A stretch of 64,000 nt of DNA, taken from the NCBI RefSeq assembly GCF_030652775.1, contig NZ_JAUSPS010000030.1:1-64000 (forward strand), read 5' to 3'. Source of the stretch: Acetobacterium sp. (GTDB lineage: Bacteria > Bacillota > Clostridia > Eubacteriales > Eubacteriaceae). Position numbers and translations under genes: made by a program. The notes beneath the pieces were generated by a model. It was not told the origin of the DNA, did not search any database, and saw only the letters and a list, made by a program, of their open reading frames with translations. The number at the start of each line of letters is the position of its first letter. Position 1 is the first letter of the stretch. Below are positions 35,802 to 44,924 of the stretch, in pieces.

Positions 35802-36992
35802 TTATTTAGCTAAAGCCAGGGTGTCTCTGGCAATCATTAATTCTTCATTGGTTGGAATAACCATTACCGTTGTTTTTGAGTCTTTATCAGAGATAACTGT
35901 CGCTTCGCCACGTTTGCTGTTGGTAACGGGATCTAAAGTAATACCTAAGTATTTTAAACCACCACAAATTGCGGCCCGGGAAGTTGTTGAGTTTTCTCCT
36001 AAACCGGCAGTGAAAATAATGCCATCAACGCCGTCCATTGCGGCAACATAAGCGCCGATTGTCGTACGAACCCGATAGTGGAAAATATCCAGAGCTAACT
36101 GAGCACGTTTATTGCCACTGTTTGCTGCGCCTTCAACATCACGGAAATCAGAGCTGATTCCAGAAACGCCAAGAACACCAGACTTTTTGTTCATCAGGGT
36201 ATCAACTTCATCGACAGTGTATCCTTTGTTAACCAGGAAAGGAATGATGGCAGGATCAATATCGCCACAACGTGTTCCCATTTCCAATCCGGCCAGCGGC
36301 GTTAATCCCATTGATGTATCAACAGATTTTCCATTTTTGATAGCGCAAAGGCTGGCACCATTACCTAAATGACAAGAAATTAATTTTAAATCTTCAAGTT
36401 TTTTACCCATTAATTCAGCAGCTGCCTGGCTCACAAATTTATGGGATGTTCCGTGGAAACCGTATTTTCTGATCTTGAATTTTTCATATAATTCATAAGG
36501 GAGTGGATACATGTAAGCTTCACCTGGTAAGGTCTGATGGAAAGCGGTATCAAATACTGCAACCATGGGTACATTTGGCAGTAATTCCCGACATGCATTA
36601 ATTCCAATCAGGTTGGCAGGATTGTGAAGCGGTGCTAATTCTGAGCATGCTTCCAAGCCCTTAATAACCGCATCATCAATAACAACAGAATCAGAGAAAG
36701 TTTCAGCACCATGAACAGCTCGATGACCAACAGCAGAAATTTCTTCCAAAGACTTCACTACCCCATGAGCAGGATCAACTAAAGCAGCCATAACCAGATT
36801 CAAAGCTTCTTTATGTGTCTTCATAGGTTGTTCCAATTTTACCTTGTCTTGACCTGGAGCTTCGTGAACCAAAACAGATCCTTCAATACCGATTCTTTCA
36901 ACTAAACCTTTAGCTAAAACTTCTTCAGTGGTCATATCAAGCAACTGATATTTTAGTGAAGAACTACCGCAGTTAATAACAAGTACATTCAT
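35802..36992 (-). CDS. ackA: Acetate kinase
   Basis: The 396-residue enzyme interconverts acetyl phosphate + ADP and acetate + ATP, the ATP-forming last step of acetogenesis and fermentation. Signatures are [18 protein letters not shown] at the N-terminus and [11 protein letters not shown], with HNPANLIGI and [16 protein letters not shown] in the active-site region. No phosphotransacetylase gene is adjacent. SD AAAGGAG precedes the ATG. It is divergent from tmcAL. Confidence 0.96.
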   Translation of the reverse strand: MNVLVINCGSSSLKYQLLDMTTEEVLAKGLVERIGIEGSVLVHEAPGQDKVKLEQPMKTHKEALNLVMAALVDPAHGVVKSLEEISAVGHRAVHGAETFSDSVVIDDAVIKGLEACSELAPLHNPANLIGINACRELLPNVPMVAVFDTAFHQTLPGEAYMYPLPYELYEKFKIRKYGFHGTSHKFVSQAAAELMGKKLEDLKLISCHLGNGASLCAIKNGKSVDTSMGLTPLAGLEMGTRCGDIDPAIIPFLVNKGYTVDEVDTLMNKKSGVLGVSGISSDFRDVEGAANSGNKRAQLALDIFHYRVRTTIGAYVAAMDGVDGIIFTAGLGENSTTSRAAICGGLKYLGITLDPVTNSKRGEATVISDKDSKTTVMVIPTNEELMIARDTLALAK

Positions 36993-37140
36993 TAATAATT
37001 ACTCTCCTTTAGTTTTTTATTGATTACATTTCATACGTTCTATATAATAACAGTAATAAGCAAAGAATACTATTATTTTTTTGTCATATTTCGATAATAA
37101 ATGAAAAAATTGCTATTTTTTTAACAAAAGAGAGGCTAAT

Positions 37141-38424
37141 ATGAAAATTCTTGGTATTATTGCTGAGTATAATCCGTTTCACATGGGCCACGCCTGGCAA
37201 ATTGAGTCTTCAAAAAAAACAAGTCAATGCGATGCTGTTATGGTTTTAATGAGCGGCAGCCTCACTCAGCGCGGCGACTTTGCTGTTCTAAACAAATGGG
37301 AACGCACCCGACTGGCGCTGTCCGCCGGTGTTGATCTGGTTTGCGAACTGCCGTTTGGCTACGCCTGCCAAAGTGCCGAAGCTTTTGCCCATGGGGGGAT
37401 TAAGATCTTTAACGCCACTGGGGTGATTGATGTCCTCTCCTTTGGTTCCGAATTCGGGCAAATACGCCCACTAACTAATCTAGCCGAAATACTTGTTCAT
37501 GAACCAGCTGAATTTAAAAGCTTCCTTAAACAGGAACTATCATCTGGGGTTTCCTTTCCCAGAGCCAGAGAACTGGCGATCCGCTCCTATTTGGGTCATG
37601 AGACAGGCCAACTCTTAAAAACACCCAATAACATCCTGGCTCTTGAATATCTGAAAGCCCTTCACAAAACCCAAAGTGATATTGATGCAATGACCGTTAA
37701 ACGACAAGGCGCAGACTATCACAGTCTGTTGCCATCCAAGTATCTCAGTGCCACTGGGATTCGAACCATTTTAAACGATGCCCTTACTCACCCGGAATCA
37801 GCATCTGCTATTTTAGAAGCATTGGATAACAAACTTCCCTATTCAGCCGATGATCTGATTCTGCCATTTAAAAAGAATTACAATCCCAGGGGTGACGACT
37901 ATTTCCTCAATGCCCTACGCTTGCAAATTCTCTCAAATGATGTAAAACATTTAAAAAATACCCCCTATGTCAGTGAAGGCCTGGAACACAAAATCAGAGA
38001 TGCGCTAAAAACAGCCACCAATCTGGACGAATGTGTCAATGCGATTATCTCTAAACGGATTCCCCAAACCCGGGTTCGCCGGATCTTATGCAATCGGCTG
38101 CTGGAACTGGATAAAGAAACCTTGAACCTTTTTCAAGCAGAATCTTTTGTCCCGTATCTGCGGGTACTGGGTTTTAATGAAACGGGCCAAGCGATCCTGA
38201 AGGCGATTAAGGATCAGGGCCAGTTGCCGATTTTAACCAGTCTCAAAAAGAGCCGGTTTTTATTGACTCCCACCCAAAATAAAATGCTCCGCTACGACTG
38301 TCGTGCCACTGACCTTCATAATCAATTTTATGAAACGGTCTACTGTTATCATCGCGATTACCGGCAGAGTCCGGTTCAGTATCCAAAACAAGAAATACCA
38401 GTATTAGCAAAGTCACCAAAATAA
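37141..38424 (+). CDS. tmcAL: tRNA(Met) cytidine acetate ligase TmcAL/YlbM
   Basis: The 427-residue nucleotidyltransferase has IIAEYNPFHMGHAWQIESSKK (HxGH site) and MSGSLTQRGDFAVLNKWERTRLALSAGVDLVCELPF. The TmcAL family uses acetate and ATP to form N4-acetylcytidine at C34 of elongator tRNA-Met. Opposite orientation next to acetate kinase is noteworthy since both use acetate. SD GAGAGG. Confidence 0.92.
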   Translation: MKILGIIAEYNPFHMGHAWQIESSKKTSQCDAVMVLMSGSLTQRGDFAVLNKWERTRLALSAGVDLVCELPFGYACQSAEAFAHGGIKIFNATGVIDVLSFGSEFGQIRPLTNLAEILVHEPAEFKSFLKQELSSGVSFPRARELAIRSYLGHETGQLLKTPNNILALEYLKALHKTQSDIDAMTVKRQGADYHSLLPSKYLSATGIRTILNDALTHPESASAILEALDNKLPYSADDLILPFKKNYNPRGDDYFLNALRLQILSNDVKHLKNTPYVSEGLEHKIRDALKTATNLDECVNAIISKRIPQTRVRRILCNRLLELDKETLNLFQAESFVPYLRVLGFNETGQAILKAIKDQGQLPILTSLKKSRFLLTPTQNKMLRYDCRATDLHNQFYETVYCYHRDYRQSPVQYPKQEIPVLAKSPK

Positions 38425-38499
38425 ATAATTCAAAATTAACCTGAGCAATTTTATCAGCCTGACAATAATCCAAGTCAATCAAACTCAAAGGAGAACTTC

Positions 38500-40056
38500 A
38501 TGCCATTTTTTACTAACGAAAAAACAGACATGCCAAAAAGACCCATTCTACAACCCTTCTGCGGACCCGTTCAGGGGCAATTCCGCCGCAGTGTTTCCAG
38601 CTATAAAGGGATTCCCTACGCCATGCCTCCTATCGGCAGCCGCCGGTTTAAAGCACCTGAACCGATGCCACCCTGGGAAGCGATTCGTGATTGTTCAAAA
38701 CCAGGTGATACTTCTCTGCAGATGGGCGGTATTACCGTTGATTCCCCAGGCACCTATCAAATGGACGGTAAAAGCGAAGACTGTCTGTTTCTGAACGTCT
38801 GGACCCCGGCCGTCACTGCCGCAGAACGCTATCCGGTTTATGTGTTTATCCACGGCGGTGCTTTTTCTTCGGGTTCCGGCTCAGAAATGATTTATGATGG
38901 TGGGCGGATGGCTCAGGAAGGGGTGGTTGTTGTCACCATCAACTACCGATTGGGGGCTCTGGGGTTTCTGGCGACCCGGGGGTTACTAGCGGAAGCCGGC
39001 ACCACCGGCAATTACGGTTTGCTGGATCAGATTCAGGCTCTTCATTGGATTCAGGATAACATCGAAAGCTTTGGCGGAGATCCCGATCAAGTCACAATCG
39101 GCGGTCAGTCCGCCGGTGCTTATAGTGTTACCGCACTGATGCTATCGCCGCTGGCTAAAGGTCTTTTTCATCAGGCCGTGGTTGAAAGTGGATCAATTTT
39201 CTCAATTTCTGCTTTTTCTTCGCTCAATCGGGGCGACTTACAAAAGACCATGGACAACGGGAAGCTCTTATGCGACTTATACGGCATTGATGATTCCCTA
39301 AATGGACTGGAACAGCTTAGATCCCTTTCCGGCGATATTTTTGCCGCCCTCTCGATGGTTAAGTCAGATCAATCCACGGTTCCCAATGCCTTTGGTTTCT
39401 GGCCGGTTTACGATGGGGTCGTTCTTCCCAGAGACCCCGTCAAGGCTCTTAAAAATGGCGAAATCAACCCAGTCAAAATTCTGGTTGGTTATAACACCGA
39501 TGAATCATCCTTATTTATTAAAGGACATACCAATCTGGGGATTTATCAGATGCTCTGCTATCATATCTTTGGTCCCGAAAAAGCACCGAAAGCAATGGAT
39601 CACTTTTTCGTGGATGCTGATCACTCACCCCTGGAGCGAGCCCTGGAGATTTATACCTATTCCGCTTTTCTGATCGGCATGGTCATGATGGCAAAAGCAT
39701 ATGCGCAATTAGGACTAGATGTCTATTTTTATAATTTCGATTTTGATCCGACAATCCTGAAAATAGTTGGACTGAATACAGCTCATGGCATGGAACTGCC
39801 CTTTGTCTTTGGCAACGGCATCGGACAGCGTCGAGCCACCAAGATCAGCAATTTGTCCTGGATTATGCAGCAGTCATGGGTTAACTTCATAAAATATGGC
39901 AATCCAAATTTCAAAGAAGAATATAAGGGGCAGATCGTCTGGCCAAAATTTGATCCCGAGAATAAATACATCATGGTTTTTGACGCTCGACTGGCCAGTA
40001 AAAACCTTCCCAACCAGGATGATCTGGAATTCCTGGAAAGGCTGATGTTTGATTAA
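38500..40056 (+). CDS. Type-B carboxylesterase
   Basis: The 518-residue alpha/beta hydrolase is of the cholinesterase/para-nitrobenzyl-esterase class. It has GPVQGQFRRSVSSYKGIPYAMPPIGSRRFK at the N-terminus, SEDCLFLNVWTP, the oxyanion segment VFIHGGAFSSGSGSE, and the nucleophile elbow GGQSAGAYS. A catalytic Glu is expected in NTDESSLF and His in NTAHGMELPFVFG. No signal peptide is seen, so it is probably cytoplasmic. The natural ester is unknown. SD AAAGGAG. Confidence 0.9.
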   Translation: MPFFTNEKTDMPKRPILQPFCGPVQGQFRRSVSSYKGIPYAMPPIGSRRFKAPEPMPPWEAIRDCSKPGDTSLQMGGITVDSPGTYQMDGKSEDCLFLNVWTPAVTAAERYPVYVFIHGGAFSSGSGSEMIYDGGRMAQEGVVVVTINYRLGALGFLATRGLLAEAGTTGNYGLLDQIQALHWIQDNIESFGGDPDQVTIGGQSAGAYSVTALMLSPLAKGLFHQAVVESGSIFSISAFSSLNRGDLQKTMDNGKLLCDLYGIDDSLNGLEQLRSLSGDIFAALSMVKSDQSTVPNAFGFWPVYDGVVLPRDPVKALKNGEINPVKILVGYNTDESSLFIKGHTNLGIYQMLCYHIFGPEKAPKAMDHFFVDADHSPLERALEIYTYSAFLIGMVMMAKAYAQLGLDVYFYNFDFDPTILKIVGLNTAHGMELPFVFGNGIGQRRATKISNLSWIMQQSWVNFIKYGNPNFKEEYKGQIVWPKFDPENKYIMVFDARLASKNLPNQDDLEFLERLMFD

Positions 40057-40141
40057 ATCTTGTCCCAGATTTCGCTAACTTATCCGGCCTTCAAAAAACT
40101 GTTAAAATGCTTTTCTGAACTGCTTTTCTTTGTATATTAAC

Positions 40142-40170
40142 TTGCAAAAAATTAAAAATAATGATACATT
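40142..40170 (+). promoter_or_regulatory. Probable promoter of the double-Cache/CheW gene
   Basis: TTGCAA, 17-base A/T-rich spacer, TACATT, placed just ahead of the 40183-40239 hairpin. Confidence 0.4.
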
Positions 40171-40182
40171 TAGCTAACCATG

Positions 40183-40239
40183 AAATCATATCAAAGATGC
40201 TTAACTTGGGATGACCTTGCCGCTAAGCATCTTTTTCAT
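40183..40239 (+). promoter_or_regulatory. Nested hairpin with terminator-like U-run in a 5' UTR
   Basis: An outer CATGAAA/TTTCATG pairing and an inner AAGATGCTTA/TAAGCATCTT stem enclose the loop acttgggatgaccttgccgc; TTTTT follows the inner stem. It lies 19 bases before the double-Cache/CheW start and 130 bases past the esterase stop. It may attenuate transcription of the sensor gene or terminate esterase transcripts. No riboswitch class is recognised. Confidence 0.5.
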
Positions 40240-40257
40240 GAAGTGAGGAGATTGAAA

Positions 40258-42828
40258 ATGATAATATATAAACAAAAAGATTTTTTAACCTATATGCCGG
40301 ATGTCCAGGAATGCAACAAAAGCATTTCTGATCTCAATGATCAATGGGATAATATTAAACTGCTTTCCGAAATCAATTGCCCCATCCAATCAAAAAGTGT
40401 TCTCCCCAATATGACCAAAATTCAAAATGGCTTCATTGATCTACAGGAAGAACTGATTGATACCCTGGTTGCTGAAAAACTGAAAAAGATGGAGCAGAAA
40501 ATCATTTCGAAAACCCAGGTAGCCATTGATATCCTGATTCGAAACCTATTTGAACGAACTGCTGATATTGGTTTTCTGGCCACCGATGACGACATTCGTC
40601 GCTTTGTCGAAAATCAGGATCGCACTGACAGTGACCGTAGCTTAATTTTAAAACGGATGCGTGACTATGTTTCCAAATATTCTGTTTACGAAGATATCAT
40701 TGTACTCGATAATAATTACCGGGTGCTGGCAAATCTAGATGATAAAAATGATATCCTGGGAAAACAGATTAAAGGGCCGAATCTGATCAAAACGATGGAT
40801 GGCGAGCAGAGCTTTGTGGAATATTTTAAAAACTCAAAACTCCAGTATGGAGAAAAGAATTCGCATGTGTTTTCTAGCCGTATCTGCCGAGAAGGCACTT
40901 CCCAGTCCATAGGTCTGATTTGTTTGTGTTTTCGCTTTGAAAATGAAATGGCACAGATCTTTGAAAAACTGACCAATGATTATGATGGCTCTGTTATGAC
41001 CATCATTGATGATACCAATACGGTGATCGCCAGTAGTGATGAAAATCACGTCCCCACCGGCATCATCGTTGAACCCGTTGAATCTGGTGTTAACGGCGTT
41101 GTCTACTATCGGGGATCCGATTATATTTCGAAAACCATCGCAACCCAGGGCTATCAAAAATATTATGGTCTGGGTTGGAAGGGTCATGTGATGATTCCTC
41201 TCCATCTGGCTTTCCGGGACAATCGAAATCTTAAAAGCATCGACTCATCCGTCACCACCGGTCTGATGCACCAGGCTGATTCATTTTCTACCGAACTAAA
41301 TGAAATAATCAATAAGACCCAAACCATTAATGGTTCACTAAAACGAATTGTCTACAACGGTCAGATTATTGCCAGAGATGACAGTATCGATGCCGAATAT
41401 TCGCGATTAAAGCCGATTTTAAGAGCGATTGGACGGATTGGCACCAACACCAGCAGTCTTTTCCAGAGCTCCGTTTCCAACCTGTTTTCGACGGTTGTAT
41501 CAACTAGCCTTGTCGACACCAGCTTTTTAGCCTCTCTTTGTGTTGACATTATGGATCGAAATCTTTACGAGCGAGCCAACGATTGCCGTTGGTGGGCATT
41601 GGATTCGACGATTCGCCGCATTCTTGCCAAAGATGTAATAACCACTGCCGACAAAAAACAATTGACCGATATTCTCATTTACATTAATGATCTTTATACA
41701 GTTTACCGCAGCTTATTTGTTTTTGATAAGACCGGAACCATTATCGCTGTATCTAACCCCAATCGCACAGAAGACATTGGCAAAACCCTCACCGCTCCAT
41801 ATATCGGTGAAATTCTAGCAAATGCCAAACAGGAAAAGTATTTTGTCTCCCCCTTTGAACAAACTGAATTGTATGATCATCGTCATACTTATATTTATGG
41901 TGCATCAATTACTGACTTTAATAACTATAACCGCACCGTTGGCGGTATTGGCATTGTCTTTGACAGCGAGGACCAGTTCAAAACCATCCTGGAAGAATCA
42001 CTTCATTCAGATAACAACACCTTTGCAGTATTTGCTGACCGTAAAAAAATGATTCTCTCGTCAACCAATGATACCTATAAAGTTGGTGAAATTCTAGATT
42101 TACCGGACGAGCTATTCACCGTAGCTAATGGCAAAACCCAATCCGAAATTTTAGTTTATGAAAATAGCTATTACTCAATTGGCTGTGCCTGTTCATCCTG
42201 TTATCGAGAATATAAAAATTCTGACGGCTATCAAAATGATGTCATTGCCTTTGTTTTCGAAAAAATGGCGGATTATACAGAAATTACCATCAATAAATCC
42301 AATGACAAAGAAATCGAACAGTCTGATTTCGCCTTCTCAATGACGAATGAACATAAAAAACTGGCCACCTTTGTCATCAATGGCCAGGTCTATGGATTGG
42401 AACAATCTTACGTTGTTGAAGCTTTAGAAGCCAGCAAGACCATTTCCGTCCCCGGAACCAACGCCGTCATCCGTGGTGCTGTGGAGTTTAATGATCATTA
42501 TTATGCTGTTGTTGATGCCCTCGCTTTATTCGACAAAGATGAGCCCAGCTTGAACGCCTCTCATCTGCTATTGCTGCAGTTGTGCGATGATGAAATGATC
42601 GCCATTCAAGTCGAAAAACTGGTAAGTGTTCTCGAAATTAATCTAAATGATATTCAACCAGTAGAAATTTCCTCGGCAATTACCGGTATTATTTGCCTAA
42701 CCGATGGTTCTGACCGGACAATATTAGAAATGGATCCTCAGATTATTCTTGAAAAGCTGGTTGAAAACCAGGTCGATGAAGATTTGGAAGCGGCTCTGCC
42801 GCTGCTGGAAACGATGGAAATTAATTAA
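40258..42828 (+). CDS. Soluble double-Cache sensor with C-terminal CheW domain
   Basis: The 856-residue protein has no transmembrane helix or signal peptide. Two related sensor modules are visible: one begins at about residue 100 with RNLFERTADIGFLATDDDIRRF, the other at about 435 with RNLYERANDCRWWALDSTIRRI. Each is followed by Cache/PAS-like strands (VLDNNYRVLANL; VFDKTGTIIAVSNPNR). A CheW-like domain ends the protein (about residues 700-856, from KLATFVINGQVYGLEQSYVVEAL). No methyl-accepting or kinase domain is present. It probably feeds a ligand signal into the CheA-CheW array from the cytoplasm. The start at ATG 40258 has SD GAGGAG; an earlier ATG at 40180 lies inside the hairpin leader. 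Confidence 0.8.
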   Translation: MIIYKQKDFLTYMPDVQECNKSISDLNDQWDNIKLLSEINCPIQSKSVLPNMTKIQNGFIDLQEELIDTLVAEKLKKMEQKIISKTQVAIDILIRNLFERTADIGFLATDDDIRRFVENQDRTDSDRSLILKRMRDYVSKYSVYEDIIVLDNNYRVLANLDDKNDILGKQIKGPNLIKTMDGEQSFVEYFKNSKLQYGEKNSHVFSSRICREGTSQSIGLICLCFRFENEMAQIFEKLTNDYDGSVMTIIDDTNTVIASSDENHVPTGIIVEPVESGVNGVVYYRGSDYISKTIATQGYQKYYGLGWKGHVMIPLHLAFRDNRNLKSIDSSVTTGLMHQADSFSTELNEIINKTQTINGSLKRIVYNGQIIARDDSIDAEYSRLKPILRAIGRIGTNTSSLFQSSVSNLFSTVVSTSLVDTSFLASLCVDIMDRNLYERANDCRWWALDSTIRRILAKDVITTADKKQLTDILIYINDLYTVYRSLFVFDKTGTIIAVSNPNRTEDIGKTLTAPYIGEILANAKQEKYFVSPFEQTELYDHRHTYIYGASITDFNNYNRTVGGIGIVFDSEDQFKTILEESLHSDNNTFAVFADRKKMILSSTNDTYKVGEILDLPDELFTVANGKTQSEILVYENSYYSIGCACSSCYREYKNSDGYQNDVIAFVFEKMADYTEITINKSNDKEIEQSDFAFSMTNEHKKLATFVINGQVYGLEQSYVVEALEASKTISVPGTNAVIRGAVEFNDHYYAVVDALALFDKDEPSLNASHLLLLQLCDDEMIAIQVEKLVSVLEINLNDIQPVEISSAITGIICLTDGSDRTILEMDPQIILEKLVENQVDEDLEAALPLLETMEIN

Positions 42829-42865
42829 CACATGTATCTCATAAAATGAACCCCATTATATAAAA

Positions 42866-42906
42866 AAATCCCGGCTGTAAAAATAACTTTTTACAGTCGG
42901 GATTTT
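42866..42906. terminator. Bidirectional intrinsic terminator
   Basis: AAATCCCGgCTGTAAAA ... TTTTACAGtCGGGATTT followed by T-rich sequence. It separates the convergent sensor (plus) and Rieske (minus) genes. Confidence 0.88.
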
Positions 42907-42941
42907 TATTTGTTCATTTTTGAGTTTACTCCGCTAAAAGT

Positions 42942-43277
42942 TTACTCTGCGCTGATATCAATCAGAATCGCACCATCTTCGACCTTTACCGGATAACTGC
43001 GATCGTCTTCCATTTTGAACTCCAAAAATAAAATCTTCGGTTTTCCCACTCCTTTACCTGTTTTGGCATCATATTTTGCGCCATGTCTGGGACAGGTAAT
43101 AATTCCATCCTGGAAGGTGCCTTTATACAAAGATCCGCCCATATGAGGGCATTTATTCGATATGGCATAGTAAGCCCCATCCACTTTTGTTAATAAAATC
43201 TTTTTCTCATCCAATTCGATCAGTTTTTTTTCAATTTTCTCAAACTCTTGTATTTGCGCAACTTTTTTAAATCCCAT
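42942..43277 (-). CDS. Small Rieske [2Fe-2S] protein
   Basis: The 111-residue stand-alone Rieske domain has CPHMGGSLYKG (CxH) and CPRHGAKYDAKTG (CxxH), the full Cys2-His2 ligand set. Such ferredoxins resemble NirD-type or dioxygenase ferredoxins and carry electrons. A separate gene for a Rieske oxygenase-like protein lies 500 bases away on the same strand, so the two may be partners. SD GGAGG selects ATG 43277 over an earlier ATG. Confidence 0.88.
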   Translation of the reverse strand: MGFKKVAQIQEFEKIEKKLIELDEKKILLTKVDGAYYAISNKCPHMGGSLYKGTFQDGIITCPRHGAKYDAKTGKGVGKPKILFLEFKMEDDRSYPVKVEDGAILIDISAE

Positions 43278-43363
43278 TGTTTCCTCCATCTATCATTCAA
43301 ACTATATGTAATAGCTACCCAATTATCACCATACAAAACAATAGATCTGATGATTCTTAAGGA

Positions 43364-43392
43364 TTGACAAACTTATGATAACTGCATATAAT
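43364..43392 (+). promoter_or_regulatory. Consensus sigma-A promoter of the DUF5661 gene
   Basis: Perfect TTGACA (43364-43369), 17-base spacer, perfect TATAAT (43387-43392). Strong constitutive expression is expected. Confidence 0.85.
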
Positions 43393-43462
43393 GAGTTAAC
43401 TACTATTAGAATTCAACAAAAGAAATCGTCATGTTTCAAAATTTTAAAGAAGAGGTGATTTT

Positions 43463-43735
43463 ATGTCAGGTAAAAAAGTATTTTCAACTGAACAGGCAAA
43501 GGAAACGGGTAGAATGCTCGGGGTCAGCTGGAAAAAATTCGATATTGAACAATTCCGAATGGGGATGGATGTCGAGCTGGAACACGGAACCTGTGACTCC
43601 CATACGAATGTAACTGGTGATGATGCGTTCCTAACTGGAAAAATTGCACTTGCTCATTTAAATGAATTTCCTGATTACTATACGCGTCTTGAAAAAATGG
43701 AAAAGGAAGCTGAAGCTTTTTGGGAAGGTAAATAA
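43463..43735 (+). CDS. DUF5661-like small protein
   Basis: This 90-residue acidic soluble protein contains GVSWKKFDIEQFRMGMDVELEHG and the C-terminal segment IALAHLNEFPDYYTRLEKME, which I recognise as the DUF5661 pattern. Function is unknown. A perfect consensus promoter drives it, and a 54-base palindrome shared with the convergent Rieske oxygenase-like gene ends it. SD GAGGTG. Confidence 0.78.
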   Translation: MSGKKVFSTEQAKETGRMLGVSWKKFDIEQFRMGMDVELEHGTCDSHTNVTGDDAFLTGKIALAHLNEFPDYYTRLEKMEKEAEAFWEGK

Positions 43736-43742
43736 CTATTTA

Positions 43743-43796
43743 GCGAATGAATATAAAAGAACCTCTAAACTTAGAGGTTCTTTTATATTCATTCGC
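43743..43796. terminator. 54-base near-perfect palindrome, bidirectional terminator
   Basis: Two 26-base arms (43743-43768 and 43771-43796) are exactly complementary around a 2-base centre, with the core GAACCTCTAA/TTAGAGGTTC. TTTTATATT follows on both strands. The stop codon of the minus-strand gene lies inside it. Confidence 0.85.
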
Positions 43797-44757
43797 CTTT
43801 TAATTGTGCTCTTTTTTTACGGAATTCAATAATTGGCGCATCCCCCTGAATAAGATTTTCGTCCATTATCAATTCTGTTTTCTTGGGAATTTGCGTTAAT
43901 ACAACGTGCCGATCCTGATGAAGAATATAGCGATTACTTACATTACTAAGCCGATTCACAATTTGTTTTAGGACCGGTAGTTTCATGAACTTTTGATAAA
44001 ACCGCAAGTAGATCTTAGTATTTTCTTCGTCAATCGGGGCAAAAATAGCCATTATTCGCACATCCGCACTTATTTTATTTTGCCACATATTCGGCATTTG
44101 GAATTCAAGACTGAAAAATTCTTTGTAATTTTCAATTTCCTGAGGTTTTAACGGAATTGAAATACCGTCATCAATCACATTATTCACGAAAAAAGTCATC
44201 CGGTTTTTCTCCCATTTGACCACTGGACCATTAACCATGGTTTTATTCCCGCGTCCTATGGAATTGCCGTGAACAAATGGCAAATGAACCACATCCAGCT
44301 GATTTTCAATTGCGCGAGTATAGTGCACCGGCCAAACTTCCGAAAGGCTGCCATAGGAAAACCCCTCCCTTAGATATTCAAAAAATGGGATTTCCGGAAG
44401 AACTTCCTGGAAAACCCCATACCAAAGCCAGATAAACTCATATTGTTCTTTTACAACATAAGCATTCACCTGATAATGATCAGGAACTGGTGCATTTTTT
44501 CCATTGGCCGGTATCTTAACAACTTTACCAGTTCCGTCATAGGCAAAACCGTGAAATGGACATCTGATTGTATCGTTTACTAAGGTTCCTGCACTTAAAG
44601 ATGCTCCCCGATGACAACATCGGTCAAAAATACAGTTGATGTTGCCCTTATCATCTCTCCAAAGAACGAGTTTTTCGCCCATTCGTGTTACACCAATGGG
44701 TTTATTTTTGTTTATCTCTTTACTCTCAAGAATTCCGTACCACTGATTTTTTATCAT
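43789..44757 (-). CDS. Rieske non-heme iron oxygenase-like protein
   Basis: The 322-residue protein has an N-terminal Rieske domain with ligands Cys47-x-His49 and Cys66-x2-His69 (CCHRGASL, CPFHGFAYDG). Its C-terminal catalytic domain has the motif ENQLDVVHLPFVHG (Asp155, His158, His163), the mononuclear-iron triad region of aromatic ring-hydroxylating/O-demethylating oxygenases (VanA/PaO-like). Substrate is unknown. An O2-dependent enzyme is unexpected in an anaerobe, so it may serve O2 removal or an unrecognised reaction. ATG 44757 follows SD GAGG and was preferred to an upstream TTG. Confidence 0.82.
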   Translation of the reverse strand: MIKNQWYGILESKEINKNKPIGVTRMGEKLVLWRDDKGNINCIFDRCCHRGASLSAGTLVNDTIRCPFHGFAYDGTGKVVKIPANGKNAPVPDHYQVNAYVVKEQYEFIWLWYGVFQEVLPEIPFFEYLREGFSYGSLSEVWPVHYTRAIENQLDVVHLPFVHGNSIGRGNKTMVNGPVVKWEKNRMTFFVNNVIDDGISIPLKPQEIENYKEFFSLEFQMPNMWQNKISADVRIMAIFAPIDEENTKIYLRFYQKFMKLPVLKQIVNRLSNVSNRYILHQDRHVVLTQIPKKTELIMDENLIQGDAPIIEFRKKRAQLKGE

Positions 44758-44924
44758 AACTAATACCTCATTCAAGTGCCAGTTTTATTCAATCCAAATA
44801 TATTTCACTCTACAATCCACATTAACCATTGAGAATAGCATTTAATCAATTTTAAGAATCTAAAATTCCATTTTTGTGTTGTTCATTATTCATGAAATTC
44901 ATCAACTATTTTCCAATCCACGAT

